From contig NC_080672.1 in the NCBI RefSeq assembly GCF_030247195.1, positions 350,546,413-350,610,412 of the forward strand: a stretch of DNA of 64,000 bases. The letters run 5' to 3'. The translations under genes and the position numbers were made by a program. The stretch is from Topomyia yanbarensis (lineage: Eukaryota > Arthropoda > Insecta > Diptera > Culicidae). Below the pieces are notes generated by a model. That model made no database searches and was not told where the DNA came from. It saw only the letters and a list, made by a program, of their open reading frames with translations. Shown piece by piece: positions 24,140 through 36,085 of this stretch (positions are counted from its first letter, which is position 1; each line of letters begins with the position of its first letter).

Positions 24140-24565
24140 ATCAAAAACGCTTTTAATCCACCTAACAGTGTGATGATACATTTCTTATAACTCTTATCGC
24201 TTTCTTCGGGTATTATTTCGAATGAGAAAATTTAGAACTTGATCCTTCGCGATGTTTTTGATAACACATACTACATGGGATCGAATCGCTCAAATTAGCA
24301 TAGGACAATATCAGTGCTAGAAATCACAAAGGATTAATGGAAAAGCGGAAAAATGGCCTATAAAATAGAAATACAACCGAATTATTGCTAAGGCTCCCGT
24401 AATAACATATATAAATTCTTCAATAAATGCATCGTGTAAGGAAAACTGAATTTTCCTAAAGGGGTTATATATGTTGTGCTGAATCAAAAAATTCGTAAAA
24501 CAAATTTTCGAATGGATTTGAAGTTCATATTCTCAATAGCGTTTACTCAAATTCCCAATCCGGCT
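24140..24565 (-). repeat. Dispersed repeat family C, copy 2 (inverted)
   Basis: Matches 7745-8185 on the other strand, including 'tttaatccacctaacagtgt', 'catttcttataactcttatc' and 'aactgaattttcctaaaggg'. Moderate divergence indicates an old family. Confidence 0.7.
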
Positions 24566-25593
24566 GAGAACTAAGCACTGAAATTTCAGCTCATGATATC
24601 GCGCTACCTCTGAAGTGCATGCGTACATAGTTCAAACTTCACTTCGATATCGATTTTTTCTAAAAATGACTTCCCAGTAGTATTTTTGATATGAATTATT
24701 ATCCCTAATTATAATGCCAAAGTACAAAAAAAACTCTCGAAACTCGTTAGCGAAAATCATTATCATTATACTGGAATTTTCTTTTTCACGAAACTTTTCA
24801 ATAACCTTCCGTCACTTCTATTAAAAATTTTCAAATATTTTGTATAGTACATAATCTTATTAGGAACAGTTGTTTAAGAAGCTTTTGTAATATTGTGTAG
24901 GAAAAGCTGAAAATTTATGAAATTTCTCTATCTGCAACATATAAACCCTTAAGTATACCAATTAATTTAGGATACCCATTTAACATAAACTATCGTATGA
25001 ATCGGAATAGGCTCGCCGAATTTTGGAAGAAGTCGATAAAGTAATCCCTTGAAAACTACTTAAAAATTGGTGTAGTTCGATGCAATTGAAAGAAAATATC
25101 CTCAGAAAATGGGATGTACCTATTATTGTGAATAATAAATACAGTAAAGACCCGTTCTTATCATCTCCATGGTGTATTTTAGGTTGACAAAATAGGGACA
25201 TTGACTAAATTACGACATTTTTTTCTTCATAATAAACTGAAGCTGTTAAAATATTCTTCCCTTCCCTTGATGTAGTCTAATGATTATTTCTGATTATTTA
25301 ATATAGTCTTCTAGCGCAAAAATTTACAAAAAATTGATTTTTTTATTTTTGCATATTTGCATCTTTAAGATAAGGAAAACATGGTCAAGAAAGGATTAAC
25401 TTTTTTTTACATTTTAACGACATTCAATTAGCTAGAGATTACTGGGTAGAGAAAGTTATGAAAATTAGAGCCATAGTGCTCAAGTGAGAGCAAGGATGTG
25501 AAGTAAACAGATCGGAAAACTAGAAGTGGCAGGGTCATTAGAACAGGCTTGTTATCGTACGGGCTTAATCTTTGTCTTCTCTTAATGAGGGTC
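24566..25593. other. Unassigned A+T-rich DNA
   Basis: No supported gene, RNA or terminal repeat; only short frames. Confidence 0.35.
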
Positions 25594-25789
25594 GAGCTTA
25601 GGCAGTATAACTACGAATCAGTTACTAACATGTGGCCTGATAAAGGTAGACGTGTCTATCTTTACCGTGACAACCGGTTGTCTATCTTTACCGTGACAAC
25701 CGGTTGCCACGGTAAGGATAGACACGTCTACCTTTATCAGGACACATGTTAGTGAACTCGGGTGATTCGTAGTTGTACTGCCTAAGCTC
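25594..25789. mobile_element. Palindromic element with an internal direct repeat
   Basis: The left arm begins gagcttaggcagtataacta and the right end carries its inverse. Arms pair through 'acatgtg-cctgataaaggta' and 'gacgtgtctatctttaccgt'. The left side contains the block tctatctttaccgtgacaac twice in tandem before the apex ccggttg. No protein is encoded. Confidence 0.85.
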
Positions 25790-25957
25790 ATATGTTTCAG
25801 ATCGAACCGATGGTTATAAGTCAGAAGGTTCGCGCAAATGAAATTTTTTTCACCGATAAGTGATCAAGTTCCATCTAGACCAGTGGTTTTCAACCGGGGG
25901 TGAATTTACCCCCAAGGGTGAATTAGACTAATGCAGGGGGTGAATTAAGCTGAGAAA

Positions 25958-26115
25958 CGCGAATGAGAATTTGTCCGTTACACGCATACACACATTGTCC
26001 CAAATCGTCGAGCTGCGTCGATTGGCATATAAGACTCGGCCCTCCTGGCCTAGGAAAAAATCTTGAAAGTTTGAGCGAATTCTATACATTTTTTTCTAGG
26101 AAATGTAAAAAAAAG
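25958..26115 (+). repeat. Dispersed GT-repeat family A, copy 5 (fragment)
   Basis: 'acgcatacacacattgtccc', 'aaatcgtcgagctgcgtcga', and ggccctcctggcc followed by 'ttgaaagtttgagcgaattc' match the inverse of copy 3 (4505-4690). Only a short GT tract is left. Confidence 0.7.
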
Positions 26116-26375
26116 AAAAAAAAAATATTTCATATTCACATTTCTGAAAGCATAATATAATTCTATATAGCACTCTTTTGAATCGTATGTGTATAAAAGG
26201 TGTCTGTTTCTTACCACATGGAATCAGGCTAAGTTCCGCCCACAGTCGCATTTCTGTGCAATTTACATCGTACATTGGAATCCAATTTTATCTCAATGTA
26301 GATATATTGCCTTCACTTTTGTCCGTATATAGCATAGTTGCGCATTGTATACGATTTAGTTGTACTGTGTATTTT

Positions 26376-26730
26376 CATGTATAACTCTAGAACTGAAGTT
26401 ATTGCAATTAGTTTCATTGTATTCCGATGGAGCAGTGCTGCCAAGGACAGTTAGCGTTGATGACGGAAAATGAATTTTTCATATATAAGCAATATTTTGG
26501 AAAACTGATAAAACTTATCAATTTAGGCTGTCGTTGGCTGCGCTTTGGACTATTGTAAATATTGTAGGAGGATTATATTGAGTATTGGAAGGAAAAAATT
26601 GAGCAGCTTCTAGCACTCCGAAGAAAGGTGCTTCATGAAAAATGCTATTCGTGTTTCTTGACACCATTTCAAGGAAAATAATTTAGAAACCTTACATGCA
26701 CTAGAAACAAGTCTGGCATGAAAGGATTAA
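26376..26730 (+). repeat. Dispersed repeat family B, copy 3
   Basis: 'aactgaagttattgcaatta' lead, 'gatggagcagtgctgccaag' marker, 'gatgacggaaaatgaatttt', and an end near 'ggcatgaaagg' match copy 2 almost throughout. Confidence 0.75.
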
Positions 26731-27703
26731 TGTGATCCTTCAAGTTTCGTTTTGGGTGATTCAACTATTTTTGGAAACGGTACGGGATACGTAAAGTGAA
26801 GCTGTGTGGGGGAAAATTATCCGCTGATACCATACCATTTGACCTAATGCGTTGAACAAAGATGACAGACGCTGCTCTAACCAACGGCTTGAAATGAGTA
26901 GTGTAAAAATAGAAACATGGCAAAAATAGGCTCATTACCCTTCTAAGATATATTATTTTTGACTTATTTTAACTTTTTGTTACATTTTGATTTTAGAAAT
27001 ACATGGGTTATTGCTTGAATGTAATTTTTTGTTTTGTTTTGAATATCACGCTTCAAATATATCACGCTAAAATACAAAATACCGACCGTGATACAATCGA
27101 AACATTACTGTATATACTTTTTCTGTTGAAAATTTAAAATAACATTTCTCCAAATGTGATCTACTCAGCTGTTTCCGACTGCACTTTATTGTTCGCGGAA
27201 GACGGGATCAAACACCTCTGGCCTTAACCTACAATGTTGATATCACAGTAATGAAACAGAGCTACTGCATTAGATAAAGGAGAATGATAAGCAACTGGTA
27301 TTTATATTTGCATCTGCTGAGATGAGATAATTGGCTCTCTGATTATTCAAAGTATTAAATTACCATCATATATCACGAGTCATCCAGTAAATAGATGCCA
27401 AGTGGCGTCAGATACGACCGGTGGCACATGACTTCGGTCATCAAATTGAAAAAAATTCTGTTTCGAGCATCCCCATATACCTACAAGCTTCGGCGAGGAT
27501 CATGAGTGTCTAGCAAAATAGAGACGAACGTCAAACAAGCTAGCTTACCAACTAAGGGACTAAGATTAATGTCTAGACTGCAGCGGAAGCACTAAAATAT
27601 AATAGAAAATAAAACAACATTTGGAAATTTGGAATGGTGATAAACATGCAGCGCTGTTGTTGTAGAATATTTGCTGGTTAGTCGCCAATTTAAAGCTGGG
27701 GCG

Positions 27704-27765
27704 CAACGACTTGGATAGGGCGCAACAACCTGGATGGGGCGCAACGACATTGATGGGGTACGAAA
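27704..27765 (+). repeat. Short tandem repeat, about 20-bp unit
   Basis: Three imperfect units of 'gggcgcaacgacttggatag' type in a row. Confidence 0.7.
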
Positions 27766-28499
27766 ACTATAACGCCACTATACGTAAAGTGGACCGGAAA
27801 ATGAGCGGCGTGAATGCAAACATAACGAAAAGTACTAAATTGGTGCTTCTTGCTATGAAGGGTGCATTCCACATAAAAATTAATATCCGATTTCTTCGAA
27901 AAAAATTTCTCACACCCTTTAACAAAAAAGTGTGTCAATTGTTATTTGTTAAGCTTATTATTCAATAAATTGTACATATACCATAATAACCATAATGATA
28001 ACTCGTAAACTTTACAATATATGGAAAGAAATTAAAATTAAAGTTGGATTTTTTATTGAACTTAAGAGTTCGGAAATTAGTATAAACAAATTGAATATTT
28101 TTATATCTCGATCCATTTTTTACTTTCTAAATATTTAGAATCATGTTGGAAAGATGGTGTAAAAGATTCATATGGGAGTCTGAATACTTCATGAGATATT
28201 TCAATAATACCAATAAAGCAAGGCTACTTTATAGTAGACACCCTGTGATAGAAACTTACAAAATGGTTTGTAAATCTGATGTGAATTTTGTTTGGTGATG
28301 GTAATGCCCATACGCCCTAAACGAACCCCCTGGAACTGTTACTGTTGAGGTATTGGGGCGGTAGTCTAGTATATAATATGCTAACTCTTAACATAGGCTT
28401 TGTTCAACAAGCTGAGCCACCCTAGGGACTGAAATATACCTCTATGAAGTGGTTATATACAAAGTTGTGGCGAAAAAGTGAGCTAAGTTCGTGACTTTT

Positions 28500-28540
28500 T
28501 TAAAGTGCTTAATGCAAATTAAGCACTTTAAAAAAATCAA
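28500..28540. repeat. Short perfect hairpin
   Basis: ttttttaaagtgcttaat and its inverse meet around a 3-5 nt centre (gcaaa). It could act as a local hairpin; no function is implied. Confidence 0.8.
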
Positions 28541-29229
28541 AGTTCCCGAGAGATCCGGTAGCGCGGTTATCGTGCATTCTGTTCTTTGTGCAGAATAATG
28601 CGGAAATGCCTCCTTTCGAAATCAACAGGCTGTGTAGCGAAAGTATGAAAATATTTGGCACTTCATGTAAAAATTGTCTTTGTTCCAGTACCGAGTAAAT
28701 TGGAAGTACTGAGCAAACAGGGAGAAAGTTATCCCGGAAGTCGCTTCTTGTTCTTCCTTTGGTACTATCGATACAGTTGAATTTTACAGTTTTCAACTGA
28801 ATCTATCATCGGTGTAAATAGGAGCGTGTATTTTCTACTGCTGTTTTCTCCGAAACGATCACATGTAGTACTGGAACAAACCTATACATTGCTCCAAAAC
28901 AAAAATTAAACCTTGCAGAAAAGTAGTTTTAGAATATTTAAAATAAATCCGAACAGAGAAGATTATTCTTGTGACAGAGGTTGCTTGACTCAGAAAGCAA
29001 CTTACATATTTTTCGTAATGTCCAACAACGAATATATATTATTTTGTTTTGCTGTATTCCGATGGAAAAAACGTTATGATCGTATAAATGCGGATATAAA
29101 GACTAAATCTTTGATTTTTCCAGAAGCATGAAATTGGTACATAATATAGAATATTTTAATCAGAACAAATATACGACCGAAACAAAACCAATATTTTGGA
29201 AACATTGGTCGAGTGGGGGTATGTCGTTT

Positions 29230-29701
29230 TCAACAGGGATTAGTAAAATATAAGAAGAAGCCAGCTGGCGGATCCTATCCTAGATAGATACCACAACGGC
29301 ATCTGCAAGCTGCCCTAGCGTGATGGAATTGAGAAGACATTTGTCAATGTCATTCACTTAAAAATTGCAGAGAAGGGCGCTTAGACATGAGCCCTGGGGA
29401 AGGTCCACGTAGCTAATTCGTGATGTCGACAAATAACTTTGCGAAAAATACATATGTTTTTCAGACAACAAGCCCCCTGAGTCAGTAAGAAAACTGATGC
29501 CATCTGCTCTTTGCTAGCATATGCCATTTGAATTCCTGTTAAGAGCAACGCAAGGCAATCGTTCGTCTCTTTGCCTTTACGAAAGCCAAATTGTGTATCT
29601 GACAGTAAGTTATTTGCTTCGGCCCAATTGTCGAGACAGAACAGGACCATTTTCTCGATTAACTTCCGAATAGAAGAGAGCATTTCAATCCGTCCATACA
29701 A
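29230..29701 (-). pseudogene. LINE reverse transcriptase remnant
   Basis: The minus strand gives 'LIEKMVLFCLDNWAEANNLL' then 'TQFGFRKGKETNDCLALL', the conserved start of LINE reverse transcriptase. The motif A region is degraded ('MASVFLLTQGACC'; the Asp usually present is missing). In another frame, near 29400, 'YVDLPQGSCLSALL' matches motif B and, near 29285, 'LGQLADAVVVS' matches motif C, where the second Asp of the catalytic pair is Ala. With frame changes and stops it is inactive. Confidence 0.85.
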
Positions 29702-30063
29702 GTTGTGATCGGAGGCTGTTCTTCTTGTTTTTTTTTGATGGCGTGGACCTTCACTTGCCTCCAGCCATGAGGGACAAGGTTACTCTTAAGAAACATACTA
29801 AAGTAATTCAACAAACGTCTCTTGGCAGATTCTTTAACAAGTAAAATTTCATTATGTCTGGTCCTGGGGCTTTATTGTTACATTATCGTCCGCGGGGGGA
29901 AGCGGCGCGGTAGATCTTCTGTGCCGGGGCGGAATCCGTACAAACCTTCTTGGCGAAATCGAATGTCCAACTCTCTCGTTAGTACTGTTTCAGGTTCGGT
30001 TTCTCTCATTAATCCGTCAACGAACCAGGGACAGTAAGCGTTTGTTGGCTTTCATAAAAATTT

Positions 30064-30790
30064 TCATTGGCTCAGGTAACCCGCCATTCCGGTTGATCTT
30101 GTACGCCGGTGGCCTTTTTCGCGTACACGTTTCAACACTTTTTGTCCCACCACGGGTTGGGAGACCTTCCACGAGAGTTCGCGTTTGGTACACGTTTTCT
30201 GAGCTTGAATAGCGGTGTCGAGAATAAAGCCACCTAAGAAGCCGTACTCTTCCTCCGGAGGAAGGTCTTGCATGGACTCGAGTTTACCGGATGCAGGATG
30301 CTTAGCTCTTCCAATCACTATTTCGTTTGAGGTCAGACGAAATATTGATTGTACTCGTTGGCCTTAAGCCGTTAGCAATAGTGATTAAAATTGACACAGG
30401 ATCGCTGCCGTGTCGATCAGGCATTACCTTCCACATGCAATCTAACCGAGTCGAGCAGAGGGACAAGTCTAAGGAGCTTGGGCGCGCTGGGGGAGCAGGG
30501 ATCCGTGTCATTTCACCGGTGTTCAAAATTGTCAATGGAGTTATCACAAAGTTTTTGGAGTGAGGTAGATTTCGATTATCATTATCATGAAAGCAATCCC
30601 ATGCTATGCCGTGGGAGTTAAAATCAACTAAAACTAAGTTCAGTGCGGGAAAGAGTTCTGCATTGTCGCAAGATCTTCAATGCCTGGTGTCGAGGGAAGG
30701 TTAATTCTATTGAAAAAATAGCACGTTTTGATCCCCAAAAGTACTCTTCCGTAAGAGTGTTCTCGATCCAAGCAAATAAAATTAAAATCT
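30064..30790 (-). pseudogene. LINE apurinic-type endonuclease remnant
   Basis: The minus strand carries 'WIENTLTEEYFWGSK', then in other frames 'DFNSHGIAWDCFHD', then 'LDLSLCSTRLDCMWKVMPD' with 'RHGSDPVSILITIANGLRP'. These match the endonuclease of I/Jockey-group LINEs, where the usual motif is H-G-S-D-H; here the second His is Pro. The linker toward the reverse transcriptase follows at 30318-30064 in mixed frames. Non-functional. Confidence 0.8.
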
Positions 30791-31377
30791 ATTTCTGAAG
30801 TACGTCATGTTTCGCATAATAAATTTTAAAAGGATCGAGTTTCGGGATAATGTTTTTTTAATGCTACTGTTAAACAGTGATCAAATCCGTGACCTCGTTC
30901 GAATTAGCTATCGAAGGATACAATCGCTGAAAGGAGGGGCTATTTTGCAGTCAACTGCATTAAGAATGTTTTTATTGCAGTGAGAAAGCTTACCAGGATG
31001 CTTTTAAGAGGGTGTTCTGTAACAAAACGGTCCACAGTGCTGGGAACTTCTTTTCTGAGCTCAGGTTTCGGAGACCAGGAGCTGTTTGCTTCGGTTTTGC
31101 ACCAGTAAGTACTGTTATTTTGGAGGACATTGAAGAGACACCTTCTGAACATTACAACGAATCTTAGGAGAGGAAAAGTTCCTCCTTTTTCTATTGCTTC
31201 TAGGCGCAGCAGAAGATGTTCCCTCCTGGTGTTCATCAGAGTCACCATCGTCAGTAGACAAGCCAGTATAGATTTTTGTAGAGACTTGTGGCTTAGCTAT
31301 TTAAAGCAGCATTTCTGCGAAAGATCCCTTAGAGGGTCCCTGAAGGGAACTCTTCAGTTTCTCTCCGCACTGTATCA

Positions 31378-31686
31378 TCATGTCGGGAGATTATGTTGAT
31401 TTCCCCCACTGTAAAGATACTTTTCGACACCCCTCCCCCAGGAGTCATCCACATGATTCTCATCGCATTTCCCACAACGAACCTTATTGCTACAATGGGA
31501 GGCTGTGTGTCCTGATTGTTTACAATTTTTGCATTTCATTACCCGTGGCACAAAAAGGCGAACGGGTAGACGATCATTGTCAAAGAGGAGGTAGGTAGAG
31601 CAAAACCGACGAAGGTCACCCGATAAGAGTCTAAGTTGACGTATGACGTATTCCTGTGAGCTGCCACTGATGTTGAATGCAAACAT
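31378..31686 (-). pseudogene. LINE ORF1 zinc-knuckle remnant
   Basis: The frame contains 'CKNCKQSGHTASHC', a CX2CX4HX4C knuckle, and a second 'CGKCDENH' knuckle start, with 'RVMKCKNC' preceding as in LINE ORF1 nucleocapsid-like proteins. It binds element RNA in active relatives. The frame breaks after the second knuckle; further ORF1 text continues in other frames. Confidence 0.8.
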
Positions 31687-31730
31687 CCTGTATCTTCCCT
31701 GACTGAAGCATGGGGTATTTAACCCTTGAT

Positions 31731-32886
31731 AAGGCCGAGAGTTTGGGGCTAATAATGAATGTTATATTAATGGAAACACGGTTCTTTCACTTAGTTTAGA
31801 ATCTACATTTATTTCGTAATAAAAACTGTTTTGAGAAAGGTGGCGATATAGTTGCCACCGCCCGGTAAATACATTTTATGAAACTCTATTTCTTAAGGAT
31901 AGTATAGGAAGAAATCCAAACGAAAGCTTAAGCTAGCTACCGTTATGCCCGTTTTTATGTAACCATTTTTGTTATTGCTAGATTCACTGTTTTTACCTCC
32001 ATCTCTGTTCAGGCCAGTGCTCAGGACATTTTTAAGGGGGTTGGTTTTATTCGTTCCTTACAAAAGAAGGGTATAGCAACCCTCAAACTTTGAAGATCTT
32101 TTCTCAGGTCTGGAGGCCCTATTCTTTTGTATCAATAGACTCAGCTCAACAAATTGGGACAATGTCTGTTATCGAGAAGGAATCTTGAACAGACAGTGCT
32201 GCATGTGGCTCGTGGCAGTGCGGATTACTGCAGTGATTTGTAGTAAGCTTACCGACTAAACCTAAACCTCTTGTTCATTCCAGCCTTCAACTTACGCAGT
32301 CACCGTTAGGTATTACCTCAGTAGGGATTGTGTGTTTACTCTTTTTATATTGTGTTAATTGTTCGTAGATTTCCCATTGCTGTTGTTTTTTGCTTGCTGT
32401 CCAACTTTCGCGCAATATCTAGCTTGCTGATGTCTACTGTAAATATCGTCACCTGCCGAGACGCGAAACGATCCAGAGGTGCTGACCTTAATGACCGACA
32501 TGTCTTTACAACTACCTTTCTTGGCGCTAGTCGTTTCGAATTATCCTATTTAGCTGGTGCTGAGCGGGGTACTCTCACAGGAATAGGAATTTTTGCTTAC
32601 CGATTCCCGTTTTCGTAAACCATTTAGCTCTCAGGCACTGTTTTTCATCCATAGCTGATGTTGCAAGCTCAGAAAGAAGGGAAACATTTCAAAAGTAATT
32701 CAAAGCCTTCATTGGAATGGGTTTGAGACAACTATATTGCCACCTATTTAGATTCATTTTATTTTGATCTTTGTATTTTTTGCAACTCAAGAACCGCGTT
32801 TTCGGATAAAAAATACTTGTTTTTACAAATTTTGATCACCAACTTATAGGGTGTAGAGTAATTTATTCAAAATCGAGTTAATTGTA
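31731..32886. other. Unassigned; includes a family A scrap
   Basis: 32041-32165 carries a degraded family A piece (gtctggaggccct, 'agactcagctcaacaaattg'). The phrase 'atatagttgccac' occurs at 31846 and again at 32917, about 1.07 kb apart in the same orientation. The 96-codon frame at 32328-32618 is not recognised. Confidence 0.35.
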
Positions 32887-33276
32887 TTATCCATGCAGGA
32901 AAAGAAAAGGTGACAATATAGTTGCCACTGTCTTATAAAGGGGTAAAACAGCTAACATGAGGACGACCGCGTCACATTCAACCCGATTAGATGGTACATA
33001 TACACTATACTCCTTTGCAAAAGGCCCGTAGCCAGCAATATAATTTGCGTGCTTCAAATTATTTTCCTCCACCAGAAGCTTATCAGGGCTAATTATTGAT
33101 GTTTCTGTCACCGCCGAATATTGCTTCATCAGAACTCGAAAAATCTGCAATAGATCCAAACATTTCTTGTCTTCGGTCCGGAAAAGTTTACAAATGGCCC
33201 GGTTGCGGAGGGTGGGTTCATTTTTAGTCGGGGAGGTGATTTTATTGCGACATCCATCTCGCCTTGAGGCAAACCA
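32887..33276 (-). CDS. Unrecognised 129-codon open frame (possible gene fragment)
   Basis: The minus-strand frame is open from just after a stop at 33277-33279 to a stop at 32887. It reads as normal protein: 'KNEPTLRNRAICKLFRTEDK', 'LDLLQIFRVLMKQYSAV', 'NYIAGYGPFAKEYSVYVPSN', with few low-complexity residues and no start Met near the beginning. A second frame on the same strand is also open for 76 codons. I recognise no family; it could be an exon or element protein fragment. Chance is possible. Confidence 0.35.
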   Translation of the reverse strand, partial: WFASRRDGCRNKITSPTKNEPTLRNRAICKLFRTEDKKCLDLLQIFRVLMKQYSAVTETSIISPDKLLVEENNLKHANYIAGYGPFAKEYSVYVPSNRVECDAVVLMLAVLPLYKTVATILSPFLFLHG

Positions 33277-33333
33277 TTATCAACGAAAGCCGTTTTTGCA
33301 CGGGTTGTATTATAGTCATGAATGAGGAATATA

Positions 33334-33545
33334 CAGTCGTGATTCACTGGTTGGCCCACAGCCTATGTCCAACTAACGAATTTGATTCGCTAGTTGGACC
33401 AACTGACAAATGTCAAAAACTCTCCAAAGAAGACGTTAGTAGTGTAAAAGATTAATAAATAGATTGTCAAAGCAAATTTGACATGAGATTTTGGCGTTCA
33501 GATGTTTTTCAGTTGGACAAAGGTCCAACGACACGGCACGAAATA
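33334..33545. repeat. Short dispersed-type repeat with internal hairpin
   Basis: Begins TA/cagtcgtgattcactggt, a form like Tc1/pogo-group ends, and holds the hairpin ccaactaacgaa-ttcgctagttgg near 33368-33396. A second 'gttggac' block lies near 33515. The far terminus was not found. Confidence 0.4.
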
Positions 33546-35430
33546 TTATTCGTCATTCTGCCCGAGACTTGCGCGCTATTCATTCAACTTTCAGCCAAAA
33601 TATCTTATGAAGGTTGCAATGATGTTCGGAAGGATTATTTGAAAACATCCATACCATGAAAAAATCATATAGGATGAAATACTCTTGCTTATAACACTAA
33701 ACTTTTGCACTCTCTTCCTTTTACTACGTGATGAAGCTACAATATGCACATATTTGTATCACATATACTTATCTATACATCACACTTACTTTCACTTTGA
33801 ACACACGTACATATTACATTTTCAATGATAAAGCGCAGCGAAAATTATTTTTTATTAAATTTTTTTTGAGGACCTCACAAAAATAGGTCTTGCCAAGAAC
33901 CTTCCAAACAAGTATTCTAAAAAAAATAATAAAATTTAATTGGTTTTGTGACAACTCAGAAAAGGTATCTAAAGCTTTTGGTATCGGTTTTAATCATACT
34001 TCTCCTACAGGTTAAACCATTTAAAATTTTATTAGCCAGAAAATTACTATGAGATGTTGTTCCTCTGTCATAATAATAATTTTATAATGAGAGGTTGGTT
34101 AAATTGTTTGCAATATCAGCCAGGGTATTCAGATAAATTCAATTTTCTTGAACGATATAGGCACTGTGGGTATACAGAATAACTTTTGAACCAGAAGTCG
34201 TAGCCTATTACTTTTCTTGGAAAAGTTGTACACTGTACTAGTATCTGCCGGAGTTAGCATTGTACATTTTTAGAACACATAGAAAACTGTCTACACAAAT
34301 TTAAATATGAAAATTTGTGCCACCCTAGTAGTCATATGTTTGTTAAACATGTATGTGAAAATAGTTAAAACTGACGAAGCTGCGGCATTTATCTTGAAAT
34401 GTATCCAGTGAAAATGTAATCGTGCACAGAGCATTCGCACGATTGATTTGTTTAGAAATATTTTCTAAATTATGAACGAAGGGTTTTGCATACAAAGATG
34501 AATAACTTTTATAAGCATAAAACATTATTTTCATCCTAATTATTAGCGAATTTCTCCAAAATTCCACGCGGCCTTTCCCGATTGAAAGGAACGGCCGCGC
34601 TCCATGAGACGCCGCGCTTAGCCCATCTGTCATAATATCGCGATTTTGCATAACGAAGGGCTAAATAAATATGAACCAACAGGTCTGTGCCACAAAAGGA
34701 GAAGGGCTAAAGGATAACACATATTGTTCCAGAAAACAGCACTGCGTTATGCAACGTTTTGTGCAGGTTGATTATACCAGGTGCAAGTGGTGCCAAATTC
34801 ACAACGTTCATTCTGAATTGAAAAGTCCTTTTAGATTACAGAATTGATAAAATTGGTTAAATGAGATAAACTAATCAATCAAATTCTGTTTTAAAAATTG
34901 TGCTTGCGTTTAAAACAAAATGGGAGGCTTATTATTTCCGCTACATACTAAATTTCAAGCGCAAATAGCAAATACAATTGCTAGTTACACCAAAAGCTTA
35001 CTGGCAACCTTACAGCGGCATTTAAGAAACAGTTGGTGCGGCGTGTACGTTTCAGTGAATCTCTCAATAAAAATTCCAACGTATAGGACGAACTTGTTAA
35101 TAATTATTGGAGTATACCAAATATCAAAGGTAGTTAATTTAACCGTGCGTGCAAACGCGAAAAAGACGGGAGCGGACTTGGTGGGCACAATGTCAGAACC
35201 ACCACAACGAATTATCTAGACTATAAATGGTATTGGTTTTAAATTTCAAAGCAAAAACGTGATTGGAACACTTCAGCGAACCACCTGTTTTTTCTTTTTT
35301 CCAATGCGGGGGGGAAGGGCATGTCATGTTTGTTCTTAAACGACTTTTTTCTTCGCTCAAAAGAGCGTTTGTTTTTTTTCATGAGCTGTATAAGTATAGT
35401 CAAACATGAAATTTCAGAAACAACTAACAT
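33546..35430. other. Unassigned A+T-rich DNA
   Basis: No gene was recognised; the 99-codon frame at 34920-35219 and 102-codon frame at 34343-34651 have no domain. A near-palindrome 'gcggcctttcc' with 'aaggaacggccgc' lies at 34567-34600. Confidence 0.35.
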
Positions 35431-35617
35431 ACCGCGTAGTAGCACAGCACCGGCTGGCTGGCTGGCTTGATTGCAGAGGGGAAGGAGCTATCTGACCAAG
35501 AACTTATTTCTCATAACAGTTCGATATGGCTTAAAGCCGCAGGCAAATTACTCTTACGTATGTGTTGGTGACCATACTGACATAAAAAGAAATTCGCGTT
35601 AAAATAATTTACCCAAG

Positions 35618-35628
35618 AGACTTGAACC
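35618..35628 (-). promoter_or_regulatory. tRNA-like B box, left arm
   Basis: On the minus strand it reads GGTTCAAGTCT, matching the RNA polymerase III B-box form GGTTCRANNC. It lies 45 bp after the start of the A box, the usual tRNA spacing. Confidence 0.75.
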
Positions 35629-35660
35629 GACAATCATTGTCTCACCGAAGACACCCCTTT

Positions 35661-35673
35661 GCTAACTGAGCTA
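35661..35673 (-). promoter_or_regulatory. tRNA-like A box, left arm
   Basis: On the minus strand it reads TAGCTCAGTTAGC, a standard A-box form. Transcription from it would run toward lower coordinates, away from the centre of the palindrome. Confidence 0.75.
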
Positions 35674-36042
35674 ACGCGATACATAACAGCGTGATGGCAA
35701 AGTGGCATACATAAGTTTCGCTTGAGCGTGAACGATCTAAGCGCAGAGCTTCTGCTCGTGCATGCATGGGTATGGGACATTGCAAGATGACGTCGTATGA
35801 GTAAAAATGCTCGAAAAAATGACAGCTCAGCGAGCTTGTTTACATGGACTTCGAAATTTTTTTTATTCCGATTCAGTGCAAGTGAGCGTGTCATATCTTC
35901 GAGCATTTTTACTCATATGACGTCAACTTGCAATGTCCCATACCCATGCCATGCACGGGCCGCAGCTCAATACGCTTGAATCGTTCACGCTCAAGCGAAA
36001 CTTATGTATGCCACTTTGCGAAGACACTGTCATGTATCGCTA

Positions 36043-36055
36043 TAGCGCAGTTAGT
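36043..36055 (+). promoter_or_regulatory. tRNA-like A box, right arm
   Basis: TAGCGCAGTTAGT, inverse partner of the left-arm box with two differences. It is now separated from its B box (42338-42348) by the 6.2-kb LTR element. Confidence 0.7.
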
Positions 36056-36081
36056 AAAGGGGTTTATTTGGTGAGATATTG

Positions 36082-36085
36082 ATTG
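36082..36085. other. Left 4-bp target duplication (ATTG) of the LTR element
   Basis: attg immediately outside the left LTR; repeated at 42332-42335. The uninterrupted left arm of the palindrome has a single copy at the same place. Confidence 0.9.

Larger units (their letters stand above)
26731..29229. other. Unassigned DNA with local repeats
   Basis: 26850-26945 matches, inverted, a stretch near 47390-47450 ('catctttgttcaacgcatt'). 27704-27765 holds about three copies of a 20-bp unit 'ggatggggcgcaacgac'. 28495-28540 has a short perfect hairpin. The frame at 28509-28796 (95 codons, minus) is not recognised. No gene is supported. Confidence 0.35.
29230..31730 (-). mobile_element. Decayed I/Jockey-like LINE (ORF1 and ORF2 remnants)
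   Basis: Reading the minus strand from 31730 down: an ORF1 nucleocapsid with zinc knuckles, then a region with 'DEHQEGTSSAAPRSNRKRR' (ORF1 tail, about 31230-31170), then an endonuclease, then reverse transcriptase down to 29230. Multiple stops and frameshifts break every domain. No poly(A) tail or target duplication was seen at the left end, so the 3' part was probably lost. A 110-bp part is duplicated at 15330-15445. Confidence 0.85.
35431..36085. mobile_element. Palindromic tRNA-like element, left arm, centre and inner right arm
   Basis: From 35431 ('ccgcgtagtagcacagcac') the sequence runs inward, turns over at about 35825-35885, and its inverse runs back out to 36085, then resumes at 42332-42530. 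Pairs include 'tttcgcttgagcgtgaacga' (35712) with its inverse near 35980, and 'gagtaaaaatgctcgaa' (35799) with its inverse near 35900. Without the inserted LTR element it would be about 855 bp with arms near 390 bp. Both arms hold tRNA-like A and B boxes facing outward. No protein is seen. Confidence 0.9.

Noticed and set aside
35600..35690. A true tRNA gene
   Set aside because: A and B boxes are present, but I could not fold a full cloverleaf with an acceptor stem, and the sequence is one arm of a palindromic element.
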